Below, piece by piece: positions 54,516 to 64,000 of a DNA stretch of 64,000 nt. Position 1 is the first letter of the stretch. Each line of letters begins with the position of its first letter. The notes beneath the pieces are model-generated. The model saw nothing but the letters and a program-made list of their open reading frames with translations, had not been told where the DNA came from and searched no databases. Source of the DNA: Septoria linicola. Lineage: Eukaryota; Ascomycota; Dothideomycetes; Mycosphaerellales; Mycosphaerellaceae. The stretch covers positions 372,001-436,000 of the forward strand of contig CP099428.1 of the NCBI GenBank assembly GCA_024114885.1. The letters are read 5' to 3'. The position numbers and the translations under genes were made by a program.

Positions 54516-55390
54516 CGCTACTTCGAGGTTGTGTTGAATATCGAAACGCTTGGATTCGCAGATTCAGCATATAAAGTGGTCTTGACTGCTTACAAGGCTG
54601 CCAGCTGCCGCTCCAAAGCCCTGGCTGCATTGTCTTCTGGAGGCGTCCAGCGAATTCGAACTTCACTTTCGACACATCTGATCATTCTGGAAAAGCGTCT
54701 CCTCGATGTAGACTTCTGCATTCACGCCCACGAAGCAATGGAAAGACAAAGGCTTAAATAAAACCCTGGCTCTGAGCTGGCTTCTACACCTGGTCTCGCC
54801 ATGGTCGACTTGGAATACGAGCCTTACAAATTCGTACCCAAACGCTCTCCGTGGTGCCTCAGCCTTCCGCCTACTTCTGCAAAAAGCTTGGCATACTCAG
54901 AACTCGTTTCTGTCGATGATCTGTGAGGAGCTTGTTGTACACGTGCTTGGCGTTGTCAAAGTTTCCATGTGCATCGCAGCTTGTCTAGCCCGATCAGCTA
55001 TGATTACTATGCAGTCTAACTCTGCAATATCTCGAAAGGGCATTGCGAAGCCCAATCTGAGGATAGCGCCAGATAGCACGTGCCGCACCTCCCATGATTT
55101 TCAATACAACTCTTTCCAACACGACAACAACGAGCAGTAGCATGCAGTCAAATGTCCCGAGCTACCTTAGTGAGGCAGCTCTGGTTTGATCGTCACAATT
55201 AAGATCTTCATTCTGTCGCGCTATTAGTGTTGACGATGATTACACTTCCTTCATACGATGCATCCCTAGCCATTGGCGCGTCAGGACCACGTCTGTCCAT
55301 CATTCCTCGACATGGATCGTGTAGTTCAGGCTGACGTAGACGCAAGCTCTGATCAGTGATTATAAAGTGTCAAAATCTCGCCCAGCCAGC
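54516..55390. other. Intergenic, nothing recognised
   Basis: About 0.9 kb between divergent genes. Short frames only, none with family features. Confidence 0.4.
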
Positions 55391-56165
55391 ATGATAGTAT
55401 TCAACGAGACTATGTCCGCATTGATCCCACTGTTCAAATCTGACAAGAGTAGCGAATGGCATGATGTCGACCATGACCATCGCGAGAAGATCGAGGCTCT
55501 TGCTCAGGATCCTGTCGCACGCATATTCAGCTCCTTGGTGCTGAAGGACGACTCTGTACAGGACATCACCTACAGCCATTTCTTGAACATTATCGACCAA
55601 GCGGCGACCTGGCTGGACGCGAACCTGCCGCAACCGAGCTCAGCGTCGGACTTTCCAACCTTTCAATATGTCGGCGACTTGAATCTGCGGCGCCTGGCGC
55701 TTGTAGTTGCTGGCGCTAAGACAGGTCGCAAGGTGTGTGCATCAAGATTAGTGAGGAAGTCAGACGTGACTGCTGACCTGCCATGTTGTAGATTCTCATG
55801 ACCCGCCGATATGCATTGCCCGACGTGGTTGCACACTTGATTGATGAGACTAATTGCAATGTCTTTCTGTATGAACCTTCCGGTCGGGACGCTATGAACC
55901 CACAATTCGGCGATGAAACTGCAATCCGTTTGACACTGCCAGCTTGGGATTCGTGGTTCTCTGCTTCTACAATCACGACATATACGCCTCGACCCCCACG
56001 GCAGCGAAACATGGACGATCCTGTATGCGTCTTCCACACATCAGGCACGACGGGTAAGTCTGTGAGGGTCGTTCGTCTGCTCGTTCATCGCTGATAGTCT
56101 TTATCGCAGGCAATCCCAAGTCTATTTGCCTACGATACAGTCGATGTGTCGTGGCAGCCATCTAA
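55391..56165 (+). pseudogene. Truncated adenylation-domain (NRPS-like) gene remnant
   Basis: Three exons with canonical introns (55733-55791 and 56054-56109) encode 219 residues before a stop. The product matches only the beginning of an AMP-binding domain of the NRPS-like/aminoadipate-reductase-like type: TFQYVGDLNLRRLALVVAGAKTGRK, then IDETNCNVFLYEP and the A3 core HTSGTTGNPKSI. The protein ends 13 residues after that core, so the AMP-binding motifs A5-A10, the carrier domain and any reductase domain are missing; a normal protein of this kind has about 1000 residues. No trace of them is seen before the next gene starts 236 bp away. Introns and codons remain intact, so the loss may be recent, or the short product may still be made. 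Confidence 0.75.
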
Positions 56166-56401
56166 TTGCATTGGATGCATGTTATGGTCGGACCCTGGCC
56201 GAACGTACAAGCAGTATGTGAATGGTGGGCCCCAATTTGGCCACAAACCCAGCAGGTCCGTGAAGAGCAGAGATGAACAAGTAATCGAGTATAATGCTCT
56301 CGGCGGTGAACGACTGATCAGCCATGTGGCGTGCTGTGTGGCCGTGATCTGCGCTGACCATCTCTTCCGTGCGGCTTGCGTTCACGTTGCTCAAGGACGT
56401 T

Positions 56402-57319
56402 TCAGTCATCATCAGAATCACTGTCATCATCCTTCGCCCTCTTCCTCTTGTCACCCGCGCCCAATCTCTCCCTCCTCTGCCTCTCCATCTCTTTTTGCAT
56501 CTCAGCTTGCGTTTTCGGCGTCTCTTTTCCACCATTCTGCTGCGCACCAGCTTTCAGCTGAAACACATAGCTTCTCGCATCACGATCCTCACCCTTCCAC
56601 CCACCTCCGCCCTCGATATTGCCCAGAGTCCTCGCGTGGGAGTAGCCGGGGTAAGCCTCCGCCTGAAATTTGAAGCTCCTGGCGACCTCGAGCCCAGTGT
56701 GCCTGCCCAAGTCACGGATGTTCCACAGTGTGTATGGCTCTCCCTCGAATAGCGTGACCACTATGGTTCCATTCTGTGCTAGCAGTCTTTGCACCGTGTC
56801 GAAGAAATTGACTAGTAGTTCCTGGTTGAAACGAACTTGCCGATTAACATCTGTACTCTTGCCGCCCACATGCGGGAAGTTGAACAGCACAACATCGTAC
56901 TTGCCATCTGCTGCAGCCTTGGCTAATGGCTTGTTCTTGTCCAGCTTTGTAGCGTCTACATTATACAACACATGCTGTCCTTCTTCCTCCAGGTACTTGA
57001 CATGCTCCTCGGCCTGCGGGTTGTACTTCGCGAACAAATCGTCCTGGGAGTCGTACGAGGTAGCCGTTACATCGCAGCAGCCGTGTTCTTCCACAATTGA
57101 TTTGGCAAAAGAGAAGTCACCTTCTCCGATCAGCAGAATGCGATCTTCTTCCGCCAGAAAAGGAATGGTAGGCTGCATTACTTTAGGCGGCTTGGTAGGT
57201 TGTTGCTGCTGCTTTGAAGCAGATTTCGCATCTTTTCGTTGGACTGGTCGGGCTGGTTTGCGGTTTTCGGCGTGGTTGCTGTGAAGCTTGCGCTTCTTGT
57301 TGTTCTTTGCCTTAGCCAT
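56402..57319 (-). CDS. BMT5: 25S rRNA (uridine-N3)-methyltransferase
   Basis: Single exon, 305 residues. The N-terminus is Lys/Arg-rich with KNNKKRKLH, a nucleolar-type signal, and a Gln run. The methyltransferase domain opens with RILLIGEGDFSFAKSIVEEHG (motif I) and contains YDVVLFNFPHVGGKSTDVNRQVRFNQELLVNFF, hallmarks of the Bmt5 (DUF2431) family. Bmt5 methylates a uridine of the large-subunit rRNA with S-adenosylmethionine. The C-terminal tail ends in an acidic run (DDDSDSDDD). Confidence 0.93.
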   Translation of the reverse strand: MAKAKNNKKRKLHSNHAENRKPARPVQRKDAKSASKQQQQPTKPPKVMQPTIPFLAEEDRILLIGEGDFSFAKSIVEEHGCCDVTATSYDSQDDLFAKYNPQAEEHVKYLEEEGQHVLYNVDATKLDKNKPLAKAAADGKYDVVLFNFPHVGGKSTDVNRQVRFNQELLVNFFDTVQRLLAQNGTIVVTLFEGEPYTLWNIRDLGRHTGLEVARSFKFQAEAYPGYSHARTLGNIEGGGGWKGEDRDARSYVFQLKAGAQQNGGKETPKTQAEMQKEMERQRRERLGAGDKRKRAKDDDSDSDDD

Positions 57320-57686
57320 GCTAGGCGTCCATCAAGGTTTCTGTTGTCACCCCATATTGTTCATGAGTGAAGTATTCAGCGAAGACAAATTGAGGAGCAT
57401 GTGACACCGCCGCGGAAGTCAGTCCGGCCTTGGCACGAGCACGAAGGGAACATCTCTCGATAGCTCTCGATATTCTCCTCTAGACTACACAGTACAGCTG
57501 ATGAAATGCTCGCTTGCAAGACAGCGATCCACAATGCTGTCAAAAGAATGGTTAAGCGACGCGTATTCCACGTCGGCAAGGCTCGCTTGTCTCCAGGTGA
57601 CGTCAAGACTTCTCTGACAATATGGCATAGAATTGCTCAAGCGTAGGTACCTCTTCCTTCGTATCTTCACAAATTCTAGCATCATC
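57320..57686. promoter_or_regulatory. BMT5/NDH-2 divergent region with a possible presequence exon
   Basis: 367 bp between divergent starts. It contains an ATG at 57506 that opens a basic, amphipathic 30-codon stretch (MLACKTAIHNAVKRM), which would join in frame to the dehydrogenase through a 34-bp GT-AG intron (57597-57630). That intron is unusually short, so the exon is only a candidate. Confidence 0.45.
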
Positions 57687-58973
57687 ATGACTTCCAAGCC
57701 GCATGTGGTAGTGGTCGGCAATGGCTGGGCAGGATTCACTATTGCGCATGGCTTAGATACTGCCAAGTACAACATCACTGTCATCGCTCCAGTGCGTACA
57801 ATACAATATACACCACTACTAGCAAGTGCTGCAGCAGGCCATTTCGACTTCCGCCTAGCAGAAGAACCAGTTCGCCGAAGAAATCGAAATCCTGAACTCA
57901 AGTACCACAAAGCCACTGTTGAGGATATCAACTTTGAGAAGAAAGTAGTCTATTGCAAGCCTGCATTAGAGACTATTGCTGGCAATGACTTCAGCAATTC
58001 GAAAAACCTACAGTTCTCAATCGGCTATGACAAGCTCGTCATCGCTCCCGGGTGCGTCAATCAGACATTCGGCACGCCTGGCGCCTTAGAACACGCCAAC
58101 TTCTTGCGCACAACCAACGATGCCAGGCTCATTCAGCAACGAATCCTGGAAATGCTAGACGCTGCTTCTATGCCCAGCCTGTCTGACGAACAGCAGCGCA
58201 ATATCCTACGTATCATTATCGTCGGAGGCGGACCTATAGGCATCGAAGCCGCAGCCGAACTCTTCGACCTCTGGAACGAGGACATGAAATTTCTCTATTC
58301 CCACCTGGATGGCAAGCTCAGTATAGAAATCCACGACGTCGCGCCAACGATCCTCGGTAGCTTTGACGAGAAGCTGGGAGAGTATGCATTGGAAAAGCTC
58401 AAGAAGCGAGGAATTACGATCAAGACAGAGAGCAAGATCTCCACTGTCGATGCTCATGCGATCTACACCGAGGCTCTCGGACAGGTCAAGTATGGAATGC
58501 TCATATGGGCTACTGGTCAAGGCGTGAACCCACTGATCGAAAGGCTCAATGTGAAGAAAGCCGACAAATTACCTCGTGTTCTTACAGACAAGCGATTACA
58601 AGTGCTGGAAGACACTGAAGACTACAGCCCAATGTCAGACGTCTACGCACTAGGTGACTCAGCAGATATCGATGGCTTTACATTACCGATGCTTGCAGAA
58701 GTCGCTGTGCAGAAGGCAGAATGGCTGGCCAAGCAGCTGAACCAACATGGCCAGCCTACTGCACCTTTTGAGTACAAACAGAAAGCCAACTTAGCTTACC
58801 TAGGTGGGCAAGATGGGATTATTAGTGGGCACTGGACAGGGCAGTCGGCGTGGCTGGCGTGGAGAAGTGGCAGTATCTGGCACTGGCCGAGGAGTTGGAG
58901 GAGGACTTTGATGATTGGCATCAGTTGGATCTTCAATGTGGTTGGTGGAAGGGATATTGCGAGAAAGTGGTAG
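57687..58973 (+). CDS. Type II NADH dehydrogenase-like pyridine nucleotide oxidoreductase
   Basis: Single exon from the ATG at 57687, 428 residues. Two dinucleotide-binding folds are clear: VVVGNGWAGFTIAHGL at the N-terminus for FAD and IIIVGGGPIGIEAAAEL (about 190-206) for NADH. YTPLLASAAAGHFDFRLAEEPVR and DVYALGDSADI (FAD-binding aspartate) fit NDH-2. The C-terminal QKANLAYLGGQDGI and a hydrophobic, Trp-rich end probably form the membrane-binding helices. NDH-2 enzymes pass electrons from NADH to ubiquinone without pumping protons. No EF-hand insert is present. No presequence precedes the first Met; an upstream exon may provide one. Confidence 0.88.
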   Translation: MTSKPHVVVVGNGWAGFTIAHGLDTAKYNITVIAPVRTIQYTPLLASAAAGHFDFRLAEEPVRRRNRNPELKYHKATVEDINFEKKVVYCKPALETIAGNDFSNSKNLQFSIGYDKLVIAPGCVNQTFGTPGALEHANFLRTTNDARLIQQRILEMLDAASMPSLSDEQQRNILRIIIVGGGPIGIEAAAELFDLWNEDMKFLYSHLDGKLSIEIHDVAPTILGSFDEKLGEYALEKLKKRGITIKTESKISTVDAHAIYTEALGQVKYGMLIWATGQGVNPLIERLNVKKADKLPRVLTDKRLQVLEDTEDYSPMSDVYALGDSADIDGFTLPMLAEVAVQKAEWLAKQLNQHGQPTAPFEYKQKANLAYLGGQDGIISGHWTGQSAWLAWRSGSIWHWPRSWRRTLMIGISWIFNVVGGRDIARKW

Positions 58974-61318
58974 AATGCATGAAGCTCGCAGGATAGTGTG
59001 GCGGCGCAACGAGATGGTTGGACAAGATCCCCGTCTTGCGTCTGAGAATTGGAGATGAGATTCGGTGTATGGGCGGGGTGCTCAGGAGCCTCCTCCGAAC
59101 ACTATCATCAAACAATGCGTTGCTGTGACACAAGTGACACTGCATCAAATTGTCAGCAGGATACGAAGGGACTGTCCCGTTGCAGCTGCTACCCCGAACA
59201 GACGGAGTATCTCCCGGCTACTAGGAAAAGTCGCGAAGAGAGGTGTGGTGGGTCTTGCTGCTGTGCAACCATCGCGCCGCTAGAAAACTTGGTACGAAAC
59301 GCAAGACTTCTGCTTGATCAGCGTGCATTGTTCCTGTCCTGGCTGTAGCTGACTGTGCTGAATTGTCATCCATATCTCGAGGCTTCGAGAGCTCGTTGGG
59401 GTCCACTGTCGCATGCAGAAAGCAGGAGTTCGTCGATCCTGCCCACGTGAAGTGATCTGCATCGGTCTCGATGTCAACAGTAGGGTGATGTAGGTGCAGA
59501 GCACATGCGCGATGCGTGTGCGGATCCAGTATTATGCTGCAGTGTTGTTGCAATCGTATCAGCATATCAGGAGACTTGCCCGTTTTCGCTGACCGGATTC
59601 CGTCTCCCACAGATCCGGGATGACAACGGTCGGATGCGGAGAAGCTGGTGCGGACAGCATCATCGCGCGTGTTGCCGACGCCAGCTACCCATACGAGTGT
59701 TGGAAGTATTGTCATGCAATATACATCCGCTGGATCAGTGTGCCAGGAGGATGACGATCATGTTGACGGGATGGAGAAATATTCTTCTTGACCAGTCCAT
59801 GTTATTGATAGAAGTGGCTCCCCACAGCCAAAACCGGCGACCGGTATCAGTGCAATATGCATAAATGAACTCATCCATCCGCTGACAGATGGTACCTTGC
59901 AGCTCTGTTTCTCGTGAGCCGTGTCGGCAGTACCAGTAAATGCAGTTCGGCTTCCTCTTGCCTATGGTACCGTACTTGCATCAGGGTCTCCAGCGGCGTT
60001 CTGTCTGCCGTGGTATGAGACGAACGACGCATCAAGCAACGTTAATCAGACCATGGAAGAGCGTGTGATAGAGTACTGCTCTGAGGCGTGTCTAGCCCAC
60101 TGGACCCGCGTGAGCATGCGTGGGCGAGATGTTATGAAGCAGAACGACGCCGAGAAAAGAGGCTGCAGGGTTGATAGAATAGCGTTCGCTTGAGGGCTGG
60201 ATTGATTGGCTCACCTTTCGGCGCCGCAGCGTCAGCTCAAAACTGCAACACCTTTCTCATCCATATACCTGTTTGAGACATTTTGCTGCAGGTACATTCA
60301 CCTGCTAGCCCGCTTCGAGACATCGCAAGGAGGAAGAGCTTTTTGGCACGTGTGGGCGCACGACGTCTGCGCAATCAGCAACACGTGGCTCGAAGATCAT
60401 CGTCGCAACCTGGAACTCGGAATCCAGCTTCCAAGATGTCCCCAATTTCTATCGCTATGGGCTCCTCTTCATTCCCAGCTGGCTGTGGGAGTGTTTGTCT
60501 TTCGTGTTACGAGGCAGTCTCGGCGGCGTGGAGGGTTTCCACTCCGCCAGGAAATGAAGGGCCAGCCTTACAGACGACAGCAGCATACATCGCTCACCGC
60601 TAGACACATCGTTTACTAACGAAGTCAATCTGCTGAGGCGCCGTCGAATCTGCTGTGAAGACAAGTCCGGTGCTGCCGTGAACGCATGCAGCGACCCGAA
60701 CGGGTTGGACCAGAGCTGTAGGGCTTCCACGCATTCTAACGGGATGGCTGGATGGCGTTCTCGACTCCACTCCTCGCCGAGAATTTCTAGCAGCCTTGCG
60801 GGCACGCCGATGTGATTTCGTGAACATCACACACGCATGAGCAAGCCACATTCCGACAGGCGGCTTTCTCGCGTGTGTTCCATCCTATCGAAGTCATTTG
60901 CACGAGCCACCCTGCTATACATTCGCGACGCTAGCTTCGCTTTCGTCCTTGGACCTGCAAACTCCGTGCGGCTCTGAGCGTTGGTACATAGTATCATGAG
61001 GTGGACTAGCGCCTGTATGGCAACGGGCGACAAGGTAGGTGCAGATCATCCGACCTGGGCCCAACTCCATGGCCCAGAGATCTGGTCGGGCTGCTTTGTA
61101 TATGTTACCCTCCATTCTCATCCTGCTGCTTGCCATTCTGCATTACACTCCAACAGATCACGCCTAGCCTACACTATCCGCCTTACCAACACACTGGGCT
61201 CAGGTATCATCATCGTCGTCACCACCACCTCACGCCATCTGTCCACAATCATACCATCAATCTGGAGCAACTCAGCAATGGACCATTTGTGCCCGAGATC
61301 GCAGTTTCCTCTCGCGCC
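58974..61318. other. Gene-poor interval of 2.3 kb
   Basis: Several frames of 80-160 codons on both strands, none with recognisable features or coherent splice links. No tRNA or transposon was recognised. Confidence 0.4.
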
Positions 61319-61948
61319 ATGCATGTCATGCCTTTCGCAGACAGTGCCGTCTCCGCCAACAACACCTACACAAGCATCGTTCAGCGCCAACAGCATCCGC
61401 ACCCGCTACGATCACACAATTCCTCAACGGACATCCTGGCCGAACAGCTTCGCGGCTCTCACATCTCGCAGCAACAGCCGCAGCCGGACTCGGCAACGAC
61501 GAACATCATTAGTCGAACTCGTTGCTCGGGATCAAGTTCTTCTTCCTCCTCACACCACCGAAGATCTTCTGCTCGAACTTCCATCGACATCTCCGAGTTC
61601 CAGGTCCAAGAGGTTCCTTCCTCGTTTCCAAGGTCTCCGACGAGACTCCGAGACGATCCCTACAAGTCACCTTCCGCATCGGTCGTGAACTTCTCTTTCC
61701 CCGTTTCATCACCACGAGACTACCCCATCGTCCCGGTGCGGCCTCCTTTGAGACCGACTGTCAGCTTCGGTGCCATCTCGCATCACTCTTACGATTCGAC
61801 GACGCCTATCGTTGATCCGGCACCTGAGGCGGCGATGGTCTACGAGAAGCGAGCTAGTATGGAAAGTCGAGAAGTCAGACCAGCTTGGAATCGAAAGATG
61901 TACGACTGCTTTTCGTGTTGCTTCGGTGGAAGTTCGTCAAGTCCTTGA
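61319..61948 (+). CDS. Hypothetical Ser-rich protein with Cys-rich end
   Basis: Single exon, 209 residues from the first in-frame ATG (61319); the frame is open upstream to 61130 without an ATG. The protein is Ser/Pro/Arg-rich and likely disordered, with SGSSSSSSSHHRR near the middle and PRSPTRLRDDPYKSPSAS, which looks like phosphorylation sites. The C-terminus is MYDCFSCCFGGSSSSP; its clustered cysteines could be palmitoylated or bind metal. I do not recognise the family, and a domain-free regulatory protein is likely. Confidence 0.6.
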   Translation: MHVMPFADSAVSANNTYTSIVQRQQHPHPLRSHNSSTDILAEQLRGSHISQQQPQPDSATTNIISRTRCSGSSSSSSSHHRRSSARTSIDISEFQVQEVPSSFPRSPTRLRDDPYKSPSASVVNFSFPVSSPRDYPIVPVRPPLRPTVSFGAISHHSYDSTTPIVDPAPEAAMVYEKRASMESREVRPAWNRKMYDCFSCCFGGSSSSP

Positions 61949-62625
61949 CATGGGACCCATCTCGTTACATTTTGCACAACTTGTGCATTCTCTTTGGTTC
62001 GGGCTTAGTGTTTTCGATTGGTTTTCTGTGATCATTGAGCGAAGGTGTTTGGGAGCAGCAGCCGCAAGGCACCATGGTGCACATAAGAGCTGCTACCAGA
62101 CGAAGAAGGAACTGTATGATAATAGTGAAAGATAGAGATACCCGGTGGCATTGAGCAGAGAGGACATGTAGATATGTATGATGTGATAGCGCAGTCTCGG
62201 AACAATCTTCATCGATCTGTCGATACAATACTCTTCGGCCATATCCACTGCATGCCGCATCTTCTAAACCATGGCGGACTACATACGTCAAGCGACCCAA
62301 TACTGTCGACAGCGACTTCGCCAAGCTTGGCATGGCGCTTAAGCCAGCTTCCGGAGTTTTCCCATACACATTGAGTGGCTACAACGAGGCTAAAGACTTG
62401 GCCTATGCAGTAACACTTTACAGACAGGTGGACTGCTTGAGGCACAGTATGCTAATGCAAAGCTCTGCAGTCTGAGTACATGAGTGGTGTGGTCACAGCC
62501 TCCTGTGCCTCATCCTTCGTCAAGGATTGTGGGTGGATGAATCTAGTATTGCCCAATCCTCTTTCGCTTCATAGACTTCACTTTCTCAAGCTTTGAGTTA
62601 TCGCAGCAGCACAAAGTACACCAAG
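61949..62625. other. Intergenic
   Basis: 677 bp between tandem genes. No supported feature was seen. Confidence 0.4.
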
Positions 62626-63346
62626 ATGGCATTGATACGACTAGCGCCGTCACTCATCCTCCTCAGCACGGCAGTATACGCGCAAGAAAGCAGGTGAACA
62701 AATATCAACTTGATCTTTACTTCTGCAACCATACTAACTCTCCTGCTCCTACAGCTCCCACCTCACCATAACCTTCTATCCCAACAACCTCTCCACCTGC
62801 GCCGACAGACACTCATCCCAAGGCATAACCTTCACAACATCCAGCATCCCGCTCGTACCAGAATGCTTCAACCTCGACGAAATCTTCACTTCCAATACCA
62901 GCTCAGGCCTCATCCTGCAACCCATCGCTGGCGGCAACGACCCTTACCAACTCACATGGAAAGTCCACAACCGACAAATTTACGATCCCAATGCCAATTA
63001 CTCTCGAATCCGGTACCAACAAACCAACGGCACAGGCGAAATTCCCGAAGGTGCGGCGGCAGGACGACGGTTTAATGCTTATCCAGGAAGGGACTGTGCG
63101 CAGGGAGAGGATGAGGTTACGGGGGAGAGGCAGTGGGGGTATGAGATGTCTTGTCAGAGCTCGCAGGAGGGGAGTTGTCATGAGACTGGTTTGGGGATTC
63201 GGAGCTTTTTGGTTGCTGGTGCGACGGATGCGAATGAGGGAGGGGAGTGTTTGGATTGGGTGCAGCAGGGCGCTGGCGCGAGGAGGTTCGAAGTGAGTAT
63301 GGTGGTATGGATGGCAGCGGGGTTGCTTGTGATTGTTCTGCTGTAG
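62626..63346 (+). CDS. Secreted protein, possibly GPI-anchored
   Basis: Two exons with a 61-bp intron (62694-62754); 219 residues. The first exon encodes a signal peptide (LAPSLILLSTAVYAQ). The ectodomain has six cysteines (in order CAD, ECF, DCA, SCQ, SCH and ECL contexts) and at least three N-glycosylation sites (NLS, NTS, NYS, NGT), followed by a final hydrophobic stretch VVWMAAGLLVIVLL with no charged residues behind it. That end fits a GPI attachment signal with the omega site just before. The function is unknown; surface adhesins and wall proteins have this layout. Confidence 0.78.
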
Positions 63347-63669
63347 TGTTGACACCTAAAGCACACAGAGTGCGATCTTCTGGATCCGATTGCAAGGCGA
63401 TCTCAACCGGCGGCCTAGTCAGTCCATATCCTATGGCTTGGCTGAAATGTTAGCCTCACTGCACGTGTTCTGTAAGAGTCTTGTTAAGCAGCCTGAAGTC
63501 CTCAAAGTAAAACTCAGAGTCAGAAACCGTCAAAACTGTACTGAAGATTGCAATGCTGTTGTTCATTATTTCATTCAAAGCCTGCCGCTGTAGCGCTTTA
63601 TGTCTGTATCGCTAGAAATCGTGGTATCATTCGTCTCGTCCCTAGACCGCTCTCACGCATGGAGCTGAT
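63347..63669. other. Short convergent intergenic
   Basis: 323 bp between convergent genes, presumably the two 3' UTRs. Nothing else was recognised. Confidence 0.4.
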
Positions 63670-64000
63670 CTAATATGACCACCAGTCGCCCTGGTCGCGC
63701 ATGGCAGCAGCAACCTTGCTGAAGCCAGCGATGTTGGCACCGGCAACCAATGATGGGAGCTCGCCATCCCCAGATGGGACGTACTCCTTGGCGGTCTCGA
63801 GGCAGTTCTTGAAGGCGGCTTCCATGATTCCCTAGCATATAAGTTAGCACAAACTTCTTTTTCTTCTTTTTTTTTCTTTGTTCTCACCTGCAGCTTGGAA
63901 TCAACTTCTTCCGAGGTCCAGCTCAGACGAGCCGAGTTCTGTGCCATCTCGAGACCGGATACGGCAACACCACCAGCGTTGGCGGCCTTGCCAGGTCCGT
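63670..64000 (-). CDS. gdhA: NADP-specific glutamate dehydrogenase, 3' end only
   Basis: The last two exons of a gene whose 5' part is outside the window; stop at 63670-63672, intron 63832-63887. The visible residues run from GPGKAANAGGVAVSGLEMAQNS to the C-terminus, including LSWTSEEVD, LVAGANIAGFSKVAAAMRDQG and the final WW-S-Y. These are signatures of the fungal NADP-dependent enzyme that fixes ammonium onto 2-oxoglutarate. The intron carries a long purine-rich run on the coding strand. No defects are visible in the part seen. Confidence 0.95.

Noticed and set aside
59221..59715. 164-codon minus-strand frame
   Set aside because: No hydrophobic core, domain or start context support, so it looks like a chance frame.
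60206..60619. 137-codon plus-strand frame
   Set aside because: The product looks like random translation (mixed Arg/Trp/His) and has no family resemblance.
1..64000. tRNA, rRNA, CRISPR, provirus or bacterial-type elements
   Set aside because: I looked for cloverleaf B-box patterns, repeat-spacer arrays and viral genes and saw none, though a tRNA could be missed without a covariance search.

Overview
The window is nuclear DNA from a filamentous ascomycete (Pezizomycotina). Genes are short and separated, on both strands, with few introns of mostly about 48-80 bp that carry GT...AG ends and CTGAC/CTAAC-like branch sites. Several gene products are typical of these fungi: a fungal NLR, a formate/nitrite-type transporter, 2EXR and F-box proteins, a CYP52-like P450 and NADP-glutamate dehydrogenase. 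A Dothideomycete is my best guess, but I cannot prove the class. There is no operon structure, CRISPR array or clear transposon.

Layout. 0-5 kb: the 5' part of a Pab2-type RNA-binding protein, an F-box protein and a Dal5-type MFS permease. 5-14.2 kb: an accessory-looking block with a 20-nt inverted repeat, a STAND/NLR protein (Helo-like N-terminus, NB-ARC, TPR), a CYP52-like P450 and a divergent FNT transporter with a 13-nt micro-exon. 14.2-19.8 kb: gene-poor, holding only an Ecl1-like zinc-binding protein. 19.8-25.2 kb: an MDR-type enoyl/quinone reductase, a large disordered protein and a decayed 2-oxoglutarate dioxygenase. 26-33 kb: housekeeping genes ALG11, COX18/OXA2 and UFD2. 34.5-38 kb: a secreted kexin-type repeat protein and an AAAP amino-acid transporter. 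38.6-43.6 kb: a nuclear-type PrxQ/Dot5 peroxiredoxin, an unknown protein and RQC1/TCF25. 44-51 kb: a Ser/Thr-rich single-pass membrane protein, a second small secreted protein with kexin sites, an AFG1 ATPase, a small membrane protein and an HExxH protein. 52-59 kb: a SET protein, a 2EXR protein, a truncated adenylation-domain remnant, BMT5 and an NDH-2-like dehydrogenase. 59-64 kb: a 2.3-kb gene-poor stretch, two lineage-type hypothetical proteins (one secreted, possibly GPI-anchored) and the 3' end of NADP-GDH.

The housekeeping genes have little functional connection beyond general cell biology: ER glycosylation, mitochondrial membrane assembly, and ubiquitin and ribosome quality control (UFD2 and RQC1). 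The points of most interest are the two kexin-type secreted precursors about 10 kb apart, the NLR, two enzyme remnants (dioxygenase and NRPS-like adenylation domain) and several splicing oddities. I found no complete, clearly new multi-gene system.

All gene models were made by eye from reading frames, splice consensus and remembered family motifs. No alignment or database search was run.
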